Assembly (NCBI RefSeq): GCF_002736205.1
Contig: NZ_CP024091.1
Span: forward strand, 868,001 to 932,000
DNA: 64,000 bases
Source of the DNA: Pedobacter ginsengisoli
GTDB lineage: Bacteria > Bacteroidota > Bacteroidia > Sphingobacteriales > Sphingobacteriaceae
Reading direction: 5' to 3'
Program-made: the position numbers and the translations under genes
Shown: piece after piece, positions 52,828-61,532 of the stretch
How the letters are laid out: every line of letters begins with the position of its first letter
Numbering within the stretch: position 1 is the first letter of the stretch
The notes under the pieces: model-generated
Database searches by the model: none
The model's input: only the letters and a program-made list of their open reading frames with translations
What the model was told of the DNA's origin: nothing

Positions 52828-55800
52828 ATGAAATTTTACGATCAATTCAGATGTAAGCTCATTGCTTCAAATTCTGGACAAATACTACGTATAATGAGGC
52901 TAACCATTCTCATATTAGTAACATGCTTACTCCAGGTTAGTGCTACTACCAAAGCACAGAAGATATCCTTGAGCGAAAAAAACGCTTCGTTGGAAACCGT
53001 TATCAGGAAAATCAGAAGCCAAACCAATTATTACTTTATTGGTAATAGCGATTTAATCAGAAAGGCAAATCTTGTAAATATTAATGTTAAGGATGTATCT
53101 ATTGAAGATGCTCTTAATCAGTGTTTTGTAAACCAGCCACTTGTTTATTCTATTGTGGAAAAAACCGTAGTAATTAAAACAAGAACTTTGCTTTCATTAT
53201 CTCAGCAAATTGGACAAAAAATATCCATAAAAGGTAAAGTAACTGACGAAAATGGAATGTCTCTTACGGGAGCTTCTGTAAAAGTAGAAGGTACAGAGGT
53301 AGCTGCTACCACCAATACCAATGGCGAATTTCAATTGGAAGTTCCTGATAAAGATGCTATTTTATTGATTTCCTATGTAGGGTACGAAGTTATCCGCATA
53401 AAGGTTCAGGAAGGTACCCTTATGAATATCCGCCTTAAACCTCAATTGCGCGATTTAACTGAAGTAGTTGTAATTGGCTATGGAACCAAACGTAAAACAG
53501 AAATTACAAGTTCAATCGCATCAGTAAATGTAAATGAACTGAGTGCAAATGCTTCTAACAATGTAACAGATGCGCTTCAGGGCCGTGTTGCCGGTGTATC
53601 AATTGAATCAAGTACAGGTGCTCCGGGTTCAAAATCAAACATTACAATTCGTGGCACCGGAACTCTAGGTGCAAATGGCCCTTTGGTTGTTATTGATGGA
53701 ATGCCTTTTGGTAGTATGGATGGACTTAATCCTGCTGATATCCAGAATATTGAGGTGTTAAAAGATGCTGCGGCAGCCAGTATTTACGGATCCAGGGCTG
53801 CAGGCGGAGTAATCTTAGTGACTACAAAATTGGGCAGAAAGAATACAGAGCCTAAAGTTCAATTTAATGCAGTTTACAGTAGTCAGTCTATTGCTAAGCG
53901 AATGGACGTGCTCAATGGTGAGCAATGGACCAAATTATTAAATTCTGTAGGAGGAAATTTTCCTGCTTATAATGGAACAAATACCAACTGGCAGGATGAG
54001 ATTTTTAGGAATGCCCCAATCTACAAAGCGAATGCAGATGTTACTGGAGGATCAGAACATTTTCAATATAGCTTGTCGGGAAGCTATTTGAATCAAAAAG
54101 GTACAATCATAAAAACCGATTTCAACAGCGCTAATTTTAGAGCGAAATCATTATATGAAAAAGGCAGGGTTAGAATTGGACAAACGTTCATTTACAATAA
54201 AACTCGTGAACGCACATTGCCTCCGGGAGGAGATCAATCTCATAGTAATATATTAAGTGCATTAATTGTACCTCCAACTGTTCCTGTTTATAATCCTGCA
54301 AACCTGCCAGGCGGTTGGGGAGGAGTAAACTCAGGTATGAAAAATCTTTCAAATCCCGTGGCTATTTTGAATTCTAGCGATTATAGAAATAACAATAGTT
54401 CGGTAACTGCTGATGTGTTTGCGGAAGTTAGATTGATTGATCAATTGAAGTATAAAATTAATGGTGCGATATCAGAAAATAGAGGCTTTGGTAACAATTA
54501 TGACTATGCATATAATGATGGCAACGTAATACTTGCCAAACCAAGACTAAGTCAGAGCAGCGGAGTTTCTAGTTCATGGTTACTAGAGCATACCCTTAGC
54601 TATGATAAAAAGCTTGGATTACATAATATCTCAGTGCTTGCCGGTTTTACCGCCCAAAAGGATACGAGTAACTCTTTTAATGCAAATGGAAATAACCTCC
54701 CAAATGGAATTTATTCTTTTGGTTCTGAAAAATCCAACCAATCAGTTGGAGGAGATTTAGGAGATGTCAGAAGAGAGTCTCTTATTGGAAGGGTTTCTTA
54801 TTCTTACGACTCTAGGTACATGATCAGCGGATCAATCCGTAGAGACGGATCTTCTAAGTTTGGTGAAGGTTATTATTATGGTGTATTTCCAGCCGTATCC
54901 GCAGGTTGGAATATCAGCAATGAAAAGTTTTATGGTAATTCAGGAATTTCGGCCTTCATGAATTCATTAAAAATCAGAGGTAGCGTTGGTTTGCTGGGAA
55001 ATGATCAGATACCAAACTACTCTACAATTAATGGAATTAGTAATAACTTAAACTTTGCTACAAATGGAGGTGTGATAGTGGGGTCTATTCCTAGTGGAAC
55101 TGCTTCTCCACGAAATTTAAGATGGGAAGAATCAAAATCGGTTGATGCAGGTCTTGATGCCACATTTCTTAACGGAAAAATGTCACTCGTATTCGACTGG
55201 TTTAATAAAACAGCTCGAGGCGTATTACTTGCAGTTCCAATACCTCTTAGTACTGGGATTAGCGGTACACCAACAGTTAATGCCGGTACAATTAATAACA
55301 AAGGTATAGAGCTAGCTTTGGATTATTCAGATGCGGCAGGTGACTTTTCTTATAAAATAGGCTGGAATATGACAACTATGCGAAATAGAATGACCGCCAT
55401 TACTATAGGAAGTGGCAATCAGGAATTTGGTGATCTGGAACGCGCTAAGGTTGGAAATCCAATAGGAAGTTTCTTTTTAATTAAGACAGACGGCATATTT
55501 AAAACACAGGCAGAGATTGACGGATATAAAGGTTCAAACGGCCAAAAAATACAGCCTAATGCTTCACCTGGTGACATAAAATTTGTTGATTTCGACAATA
55601 ATGGTAAAATTGATAACAATGATCAGCAATATAGCGGAAGTCCAATCCCAACATTTGAAACAGGATTAGCGGGTACACTTGCATGGAGAAACTTTGATTT
55701 AAATTTATTGGTGCAAGGTGTTTTTGGAAATAAAATTTATAATGGTGGTAGAATCTGGACAGAGCAAATGACAGCTTATACCAATTTATCTACGTCTGTT

Positions 55801-56148
55801 TTAAATGCCTGGACTCCAGAAAACAGCAGTTCAAGTTTTCCAAGATTCACATTGGCAGATGTAAATTTAAATTCCCGTGGAAATAGTGATCGTTGGTTAG
55901 AAAATGGCGCTTATGTTAGGGTAAAGAGGCTTGAGCTAGGATATACAGTAGCTGAAGATATTGCGAAACATTTAAATGTTGGTAAGATAAGGGCATATCT
56001 TTCAGGTCAAAATTTATTCACTTTTTCAAAATACAAAGGATATAATCCGGATTTAGGAAACGATGGTAATCCACTTAGAAGGGGTTTCGATAGCGGAGCA
56101 TATCCATTGCAACGAATTGTCTCTCTGGGCTTAAACGTATCTTTTTAA
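52828..56148 (+). CDS. SusC/RagA receptor with STN signalling domain
   Basis: A 1106-residue TonB-linked receptor. ATG 52828 (MKFYDQFRCKL) is chosen over GTG at 52804. After a signal segment (LTILILVTCLLQVSATTKAQ) comes an STN domain (about 55-120: SLSEKNASLETVIRKIRSQT), which contacts FecR, then a carboxypeptidase-regulatory-like domain (GKVTDENGMSLTGASVKVEG), the plug (VVVIGYGTKRKTEITSSIAS, PLVVIDGMPFG, VLKDAAAASIYGSRAAGGVI) and a barrel ending in LGLNVSF. STN plus upstream FecR shows induction by its own ligand. SusD follows 20 bp downstream. Ligand unknown, possibly linked to the sulfotransferase gene. Confidence 0.95.
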   Translation: MKFYDQFRCKLIASNSGQILRIMRLTILILVTCLLQVSATTKAQKISLSEKNASLETVIRKIRSQTNYYFIGNSDLIRKANLVNINVKDVSIEDALNQCFVNQPLVYSIVEKTVVIKTRTLLSLSQQIGQKISIKGKVTDENGMSLTGASVKVEGTEVAATTNTNGEFQLEVPDKDAILLISYVGYEVIRIKVQEGTLMNIRLKPQLRDLTEVVVIGYGTKRKTEITSSIASVNVNELSANASNNVTDALQGRVAGVSIESSTGAPGSKSNITIRGTGTLGANGPLVVIDGMPFGSMDGLNPADIQNIEVLKDAAAASIYGSRAAGGVILVTTKLGRKNTEPKVQFNAVYSSQSIAKRMDVLNGEQWTKLLNSVGGNFPAYNGTNTNWQDEIFRNAPIYKANADVTGGSEHFQYSLSGSYLNQKGTIIKTDFNSANFRAKSLYEKGRVRIGQTFIYNKTRERTLPPGGDQSHSNILSALIVPPTVPVYNPANLPGGWGGVNSGMKNLSNPVAILNSSDYRNNNSSVTADVFAEVRLIDQLKYKINGAISENRGFGNNYDYAYNDGNVILAKPRLSQSSGVSSSWLLEHTLSYDKKLGLHNISVLAGFTAQKDTSNSFNANGNNLPNGIYSFGSEKSNQSVGGDLGDVRRESLIGRVSYSYDSRYMISGSIRRDGSSKFGEGYYYGVFPAVSAGWNISNEKFYGNSGISAFMNSLKIRGSVGLLGNDQIPNYSTINGISNNLNFATNGGVIVGSIPSGTASPRNLRWEESKSVDAGLDATFLNGKMSLVFDWFNKTARGVLLAVPIPLSTGISGTPTVNAGTINNKGIELALDYSDAAGDFSYKIGWNMTTMRNRMTAITIGSGNQEFGDLERAKVGNPIGSFFLIKTDGIFKTQAEIDGYKGSNGQKIQPNASPGDIKFVDFDNNGKIDNNDQQYSGSPIPTFETGLAGTLAWRNFDLNLLVQGVFGNKIYNGGRIWTEQMTAYTNLSTSVLNAWTPENSSSSFPRFTLADVNLNSRGNSDRWLENGAYVRVKRLELGYTVAEDIAKHLNVGKIRAYLSGQNLFTFSKYKGYNPDLGNDGNPLRRGFDSGAYPLQRIVSLGLNVSF

Positions 56149-56167
56149 CTGAATAATTAAAGAAATT

Positions 56168-57811
56168 ATGAATAAAAATATAATTAAAACAATAGCAGTG
56201 GCGCTTCCGCTCGCTTTGTTAATGATATATGGTTGTAAAAAGGATTTTCTTAAAACAACAAATCCGAATAAAATTACTGAAGAACAATTCTGGAAAACTG
56301 AGGCTGATTTGAAGTCGGCAGTAGCTTCTGTTTATAGTTTATTAAGGCAGCCTCTATATGGCTATTGGGGGGCATTTACTGGCATTCAGAATATAAATTC
56401 ATTGGGAGATGATGTGCTTACATTTCCGGGCGGAGAAGCTGCTACTACTAATATAGCTTTATTTACAAATGAAGCTACAAATTCAGATGCATCTTCTACC
56501 TTTTCGGCACTTTACAAATCTATATATCGCGCTAACCTGGTGTTGGCTAATGCAGAAAAGGTAGAGGTTAGTGACGACTTAAAAAAGTCATATATCGCCG
56601 AAACGAAATTTCTGCGTGGACTTTGTTACTTTACATTAGCATCTAATTTCGGAGATGTGCCACTTATTATTGCGCCGGCAAAAACTGCCGATGATCAATT
56701 CATGCCGAGCAAACCTGTAACGGAAGTTTACGCACAGGCAATTTCAGATTTTACTGATGCTAAAAGTGGGTTGCCTCCTACAAGGCCTTCTGCTGATTTA
56801 GGGAGAGCAACAAGTGGTGCTGCTATTGCTTATTTAGGTAAAGCTTATCTGTACATCAAAGATTATCAAAAAGCACAGGCAACTTTTGAATTGCTAAATT
56901 CTGCCCCATACGCTTATGATTTAATAACAGATTTCTCTGAAAATTTCACTGATAAAAATGAGTTTAACAAGGAAGCTGTTTTTCAATGGGTGTATGGTCC
57001 ATTTGGCGACCCGTATGGGCCTTGGGGTGTAGAAGGTGCAAACTCCCCTATGTATAATTATTTGCCTCAGCTAATTGGTCCTCCTGCAGGAGGTGGATGG
57101 TTTAAATATGTGCCAACCAATTACCTTATAGATCAATTTATGTTAGAAAAAAGACCTGCCGGTTCGGACACTAAATTTGATAAAAGAATGTACTATACAT
57201 TATCATGGAAACACTCAAACTTTGGCGAACCAGATGTGAAATGGTACGGCGGATCAAAAACTTTTGAAGATCTTTGGGCATCTGCACAAGCTAATATCTC
57301 CAAAATCGATCCTAAATCGTTATTAGATGTATCGGGCAATAACCAGTTCTTAATAAATAAATTTACAAATGGCTGGAGCGGGAAAGAGAGCGCTGATAAT
57401 TATTGGTCAGCAACCCCTTCAACTGCCAACAATGTGATTATGCGTTATGCAGAAGTATTACTTATGCATGCTGAAGCTGCTGCCCAAAATGGAGATTTAG
57501 CAAAAGCTATTGCCGACATTAACCGTATTAGAGTAAGAGCCGGATTGCCAGAAAAAACAGGGTCAAATCTACCGGACTTAACCAGTGTAATGAGTGAACT
57601 TAGCCATCAAAAATTGTTAGAAATGTTTTTTGAACAAAACAGATGGCAAGATTTAAAACGTTGGTACACACCTGCTCAGCTAAAGGTTCACTTTACAGAA
57701 ACAAACAAGCAAGGTGCGCAATATTTACAGCCAAGGAATTATATTTTTCCTATTCCAACAGCTGAATTGCAAACTAATAACAAAATTGAACAAAATCCTT
57801 TGTGGAGGTAG
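56168..57811 (+). CDS. RagB/SusD family lipoprotein
   Basis: A 547-residue surface lipoprotein. Signal MNKNIIKTIAVALPLALLMI leads to a lipobox with YGCKKDFLKTT. SusD features: TEEQFWKTEADLKSAVASVY, KKSYIAETKFLRGLCYFTLA, MRYAEVLLMHAEAAAQNGDL and LLEMFFEQNRWQDLKRW, ending PIPTAELQTNNK then EQNPLWR. It partners the SusC gene 20 bp upstream. A stable hairpin at 57829-57868 follows the stop and may set the 3' end or dampen expression of the next gene. Confidence 0.95.
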   Translation: MNKNIIKTIAVALPLALLMIYGCKKDFLKTTNPNKITEEQFWKTEADLKSAVASVYSLLRQPLYGYWGAFTGIQNINSLGDDVLTFPGGEAATTNIALFTNEATNSDASSTFSALYKSIYRANLVLANAEKVEVSDDLKKSYIAETKFLRGLCYFTLASNFGDVPLIIAPAKTADDQFMPSKPVTEVYAQAISDFTDAKSGLPPTRPSADLGRATSGAAIAYLGKAYLYIKDYQKAQATFELLNSAPYAYDLITDFSENFTDKNEFNKEAVFQWVYGPFGDPYGPWGVEGANSPMYNYLPQLIGPPAGGGWFKYVPTNYLIDQFMLEKRPAGSDTKFDKRMYYTLSWKHSNFGEPDVKWYGGSKTFEDLWASAQANISKIDPKSLLDVSGNNQFLINKFTNGWSGKESADNYWSATPSTANNVIMRYAEVLLMHAEAAAQNGDLAKAIADINRIRVRAGLPEKTGSNLPDLTSVMSELSHQKLLEMFFEQNRWQDLKRWYTPAQLKVHFTETNKQGAQYLQPRNYIFPIPTAELQTNNKIEQNPLWR

Positions 57812-57828
57812 TTGTTATAAAATAAGGA

Positions 57829-57868
57829 GGTATCTGGAAAGGTAAGGTCATCTTCTTTTCTAGATACC
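57829..57868 (+). terminator. Stable hairpin after susD
   Basis: ggtatctggaaa (57829-57840) pairs with tttctagatacc (57857-57868), 12 bp with one G-T pair and a 16-base loop. No T-run follows, so it may stabilise the susCD transcript end or only partly terminate before the sulfotransferase gene 46 bp on. Confidence 0.5.
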
Positions 57869-57914
57869 CTTAAAATGGGTTACTCCTAAACAAGCATATC
57901 TATAATTTTTATAA

Positions 57915-59342
57915 ATGTTTTCAAAAATAAACCGCTTAAGAATATTTGCTATTGGAATAGTGATAACTGCACTGTGTGTTAATGCATGTTCTGAAGATGC
58001 ATTTAGCACTTTCAATAACATTTCGTTAGACGAAACAGTAGATGGGAATTCATTGAGAGTTGGAGTTCAATTTTCTTGTGCTAAACCTGAAGATGTCTAC
58101 ATAGAGTACTGGATAAATGGCCAGAAAGATAAAATATTTACAACGCCTGTTTCAATTCAAAAAACCAAGTTCAAAATAGTACTTACCAATTTGAAATTTA
58201 ATTCGATTTATCAATATCGTATTGTATCAGGAAGTGCAGGCGTAAGGTTTCAATCTGATGAATATTCTTTTAAAACAAAAGATATTCCCGATCAATTACT
58301 AGGCCTGTATCATGCAGGTGCTAAAATCCAACAGGAGCTGCCAATTGAATTTAAAAAGGGTACTATGCTGGTTTATAATAGAGAAACGCCTGGGTTTATA
58401 GGTATGTTAGATTATCAAGGCGACCTAAGGTGGTATCAAAGATTTAAAAATACAGGAGTTAAAGTGGCTCATTTTACACAAAACAAGACTATTCTTTCAA
58501 TTCTAGCTCCGATGAATTATCCTACAAGTTATGGGAACGAAATTCTGGAATTATCTTTAGCAGGCGATACAATTTTTCATTTAAAAAAGGGAGAGAAAGA
58601 CTTTAAACAGACAATCCATCACGAAATATTAATTAATTCGAAAAAACAATACGTAACATTAAGTGCCGCTGAAAGAATTATCGATTTAAGTGCAGTTGGG
58701 GGAAATAAGGCAGATACAGTAAAAGGAGATGGGATTTTAGTGCTGGATAAGTATGGGAAAAGAATATGGAGCTGGAGTGTATTTGATGCACTAGATCCAT
58801 TAAAAGAAAAGAATATAATTAAAGAAGCAAAAGACTGGATGCATGCCAATAGCTTGTTTATTGATACCGATGGGAATTACATTATCTCCTTTTATAACAA
58901 TGGCCAGATTTGGAAAGTTAACGCTCTGAATAAAAAAGTAATGTGGAAGTTCGGAAAAGGAGGTGATTTTATATTACCTAAAGGTGCTGAGTTTGATCAG
59001 GGACATGCCGTACATATAAATTATCAAAATAACCTCATGCTATTTGATAATGGAACCAGTAAAAAACGTTCGCAGATACTGGCCTTTGAACTAAATGGAT
59101 TAACCAAACAAGTATCATTAAAATTGTGTGTGCCATTACCCGAAGGAATCTTTACGGATAGAATGGGGAGTGCCTACATGATTAATAAAAATGCTGTATT
59201 AACATGTGTTTCTAAGCAAAATCAGGTGTTACTTACTAATAAAAATGGTGATGTACTATGGAGTATGATGTGTGCCAATACACCTTACCGGGTAGAATTT
59301 GTACCATTTAGTAAATCAAAACCCTTTATAGAAGGGTTTTAA
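57915..59342 (+). CDS. Aryl-sulfate sulfotransferase-like (ASST) lipoprotein
   Basis: A 475-residue lipoprotein (LRIFAIGIVITALCVNAC, lipobox Cys near residue 25) with an N-terminal beta-sandwich (about 35-125) and a six-bladed propeller. IHHEILINSKKQYVTLSA, KDWMHANSLFIDTDGNYIIS and FDQGHAVHINYQNNLMLFDN match the His-bearing blocks of PAPS-independent aryl-sulfate sulfotransferases, whose catalytic His lies in one such block. These enzymes move sulfate between phenols in the periplasm. It follows susCD by about 100 bp and is likely in the same operon, suggesting that the locus handles a sulfated or phenolic ligand. Substrate unknown. Confidence 0.8.
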   Translation: MFSKINRLRIFAIGIVITALCVNACSEDAFSTFNNISLDETVDGNSLRVGVQFSCAKPEDVYIEYWINGQKDKIFTTPVSIQKTKFKIVLTNLKFNSIYQYRIVSGSAGVRFQSDEYSFKTKDIPDQLLGLYHAGAKIQQELPIEFKKGTMLVYNRETPGFIGMLDYQGDLRWYQRFKNTGVKVAHFTQNKTILSILAPMNYPTSYGNEILELSLAGDTIFHLKKGEKDFKQTIHHEILINSKKQYVTLSAAERIIDLSAVGGNKADTVKGDGILVLDKYGKRIWSWSVFDALDPLKEKNIIKEAKDWMHANSLFIDTDGNYIISFYNNGQIWKVNALNKKVMWKFGKGGDFILPKGAEFDQGHAVHINYQNNLMLFDNGTSKKRSQILAFELNGLTKQVSLKLCVPLPEGIFTDRMGSAYMINKNAVLTCVSKQNQVLLTNKNGDVLWSMMCANTPYRVEFVPFSKSKPFIEGF

Positions 59343-59380
59343 TGCGAAATTCTTTATAGCCTTTAAATTGTTTGCAACAA

Positions 59381-59410
59381 TTTGTGATTTTTTTGATTTT
59401 GATATTTTTG
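59381..59410 (+). promoter_or_regulatory. Bacteroidota-type promoter before the sigma gene of locus 2
   Basis: TTTG at 59381-59384 and TATTTTTG (TAnnTTTG) at 59403-59410 are 18 bp apart. The sigma start codon is 79 bp downstream. Confidence 0.45.
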
Positions 59411-59488
59411 TGTATAATTGTAATGGATATTTTACATACTTAAAATAGCTTTGTTAAGGAAGTAACGCAAATAAAGAGGGGGCGATTC

Positions 59489-60052
59489 ATGAAAGATTAT
59501 TCTAGTTTTAGCGACTCTCAACTATTATCATTGCTACGTGAAGAGGATCATTTGGCATTTACGGAAATTTATAATCGTTATTGGAAGAGGTTATTTACTA
59601 TCGCAAGTCATAAGCTTAAAGCATTAGAGGATGCGGAAGAGGTGGTGCAAAATATTTTTGTGGCCCTTTGGAATCGGAGGACAAATCTTTATGTCACTTC
59701 TACACTCAGTGCGTACTTAGCCGTTTCTGTAAAATACAGGGTAATTAAAATGCTGGATAAGCAGTATAATCAACAAAAGTATGTAAATAGTTTGGACAGT
59801 CAGATGTTGGTAGACGATTCTACAGCTGATTGGCTTAACTTTCTGGAACTAAAGAAACGCCTTGAAAAACTGGTGGCCGATTTACCAGATAAGTGTCAGA
59901 TAGTTTATAAAATGAGTCGTGATAAGGGGATGTCTCAAAAGCAGATCGCAACTGCTCTAAATATCTCAGAAAAAACTGTAGAGGCTCGTTTGGGCAGGGC
60001 TATGAAAACACTTAGGGCAGGATTAAGCCATTTTCTGATCAGTTTACTCTAA
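59489..60052 (+). CDS. ECF sigma factor of FecR-linked type, locus 2
   Basis: A 187-residue sigma-70 family factor. Region 2 reads LREEDHLAFTEIYNRYWKRL and EEVVQNIFVALWNRRTNL; region 4 reads LPDKCQIVYKMSRDKGMSQK and ATALNISEKTVEARLGRAMK. It ends with a short hydrophobic LSHFLISLL. It is followed 75 bp later by FecR, then SusC, the normal Bacteroidota order. A TTTG / TATTTTTG promoter lies upstream. It should transcribe the SusC operon when FecR is signalled. Confidence 0.93.
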   Translation: MKDYSSFSDSQLLSLLREEDHLAFTEIYNRYWKRLFTIASHKLKALEDAEEVVQNIFVALWNRRTNLYVTSTLSAYLAVSVKYRVIKMLDKQYNQQKYVNSLDSQMLVDDSTADWLNFLELKKRLEKLVADLPDKCQIVYKMSRDKGMSQKQIATALNISEKTVEARLGRAMKTLRAGLSHFLISLL

Positions 60053-60127
60053 CTCCTAAAAATATTTTATTTTTTTTGAGGGATTTATCTTTCATAAGGG
60101 ACATCCTATTATAAACCCTTACCCTAG

Positions 60128-61291
60128 ATGAATAATTCTAAAGAGCAACTCGAATATCAGGAATTGGCAGCTAAATGGATTGATGGAACAATCAATGCTG
60201 ATGAAGAGGTTAAGTTTGCCAAATGGTATAATGAAGGTCAGGAGGCGGAACTTGAAATCCCAGATACATTTGCAAGTGATGAGGAAACCCATAAATCAAG
60301 AATATTCAACAAGATTCAAAATCAGATTCATATAAAAAAGACGGTTAGTATTTGGCCAAGATTAGTCGCAGCCAGTTTGTTAATTGGTGCATGCCTAACC
60401 GGCTTCCTGTTTTATTGGCAGAACCAAAATAAACATCCGCAACAGGTAGTAAATGCATTCGTAAATGACGATGTTCTTCCCGGAGGAAATAAAGCTGTGC
60501 TCACTTTGGCTAATGGAAAAGTATTATCTTTATCTGATTTAAAGAATGGACAATTGGCCCAGCAAATGGGGGTGGTTATAACTAAAAGTAAAGATGGTCA
60601 ATTGGTTTATAAAGCAATTTCAAATAATAAGGAAGGGCATCAAGTAGAGTACAATACTATCAGCACCCCGCGGGGTGGGCAATACGAGATCAATTTGCCC
60701 GATGGAACAAAAGTTTGGTTAAATGCCGCTTCTTCACTAAAATTTCCTACAACTTTCAGTAAGTCAGAGAGAAGAGTAGTACTTAGTGGCGAAGGATATT
60801 TCGAGGTAGCCAAAGATAAAAATAAGGTGTTTAAAGTAGTTTCCGATCAGCAAACTGTAACAGTTTACGGAACTCATTTTAACATTAATGCTTACAATGA
60901 TGACAATACTCCGGTAACTACCCTAATTGAAGGAAGTGTTGATGTTAATGGGACTTTGCTAAAACCAAGTCAGCAGGCAATTAACGTTAATAATAAAATA
61001 AGTGTCGTTTCAGCTGACATAGAAAATGTAATGGCCTGGAAGAACGGCTACTTTAGATTTGATGAAGAGCCGTTGGATGCCATTATGAAAAAGGTAGCCA
61101 GATGGTACGATGTAGAAGTAGAATTTGAAGACCCAGATCTTAAAACACTAGAATTTGGAGTTGTAGCCAATCGCTTTGCTAATGTTTCTAAAGTATTGAG
61201 AATTCTTGAACTTACTCATGAGGTTGATTTCGTTGTGAAAGACAAGAAAATCATAGTCATAAAAAAACAGAAATCAGGTGTCAAAAGATAA
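60128..61291 (+). CDS. FecR family anti-sigma/sigma regulator, locus 2
   Basis: A 387-residue inner-membrane regulator like that at 51468. Cytoplasmic N-terminus (about 1-75), membrane helix (LVAASLLIGACLTGFLFYW), FecR domain (PGGNKAVLTLANGKVLSLSD, STPRGGQYEINLPDGTKVWL, LSGEGYFEVAKDKNKVFKVV) and DUF4974 (DEEPLDAIMKKVARWYDVEV). It is cognate to the sigma factor 75 bp upstream and the STN-bearing SusC 240 bp downstream. Conserved blocks are shared nearly word for word with locus 1, indicating recent duplication or shared ancestry. Confidence 0.94.
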   Translation: MNNSKEQLEYQELAAKWIDGTINADEEVKFAKWYNEGQEAELEIPDTFASDEETHKSRIFNKIQNQIHIKKTVSIWPRLVAASLLIGACLTGFLFYWQNQNKHPQQVVNAFVNDDVLPGGNKAVLTLANGKVLSLSDLKNGQLAQQMGVVITKSKDGQLVYKAISNNKEGHQVEYNTISTPRGGQYEINLPDGTKVWLNAASSLKFPTTFSKSERRVVLSGEGYFEVAKDKNKVFKVVSDQQTVTVYGTHFNINAYNDDNTPVTTLIEGSVDVNGTLLKPSQQAINVNNKISVVSADIENVMAWKNGYFRFDEEPLDAIMKKVARWYDVEVEFEDPDLKTLEFGVVANRFANVSKVLRILELTHEVDFVVKDKKIIVIKKQKSGVKR

Positions 61292-61395
61292 CACCAGAAC
61301 CAGAAACCTTCCTATTAATTAACCAAATACAAACAAACTAAACAAACCTAAAGTATGAAAGAAAGAGACCCATGAACCATCGGGTATTAGAATAA

Positions 61396-61436
61396 GATCA
61401 GGAGCATCCTACTGCCCCTGATCAGTGTTCCGATAT
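61396..61436 (+). ncRNA. Hairpin leader motif before SusC, copy 2
   Basis: Stem gatcagg (61396-61402) with cctgatc (61417-61423), loop agcatcctactgcc, then agtgttccgatat. Aligned without gaps to copy 1 from 52684; the changed stem pair is compensated. It lies 110 bp before the SusC start. Confidence 0.5.
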
Positions 61437-61532
61437 TCACAAAACAATTGAAATCAATTATTTTCTTACATGTTTCTTAAAGTGCTCAAAGCCTTCGACC
61501 GCTGGTACTTTTCGAATTAACAGAACAATCAA

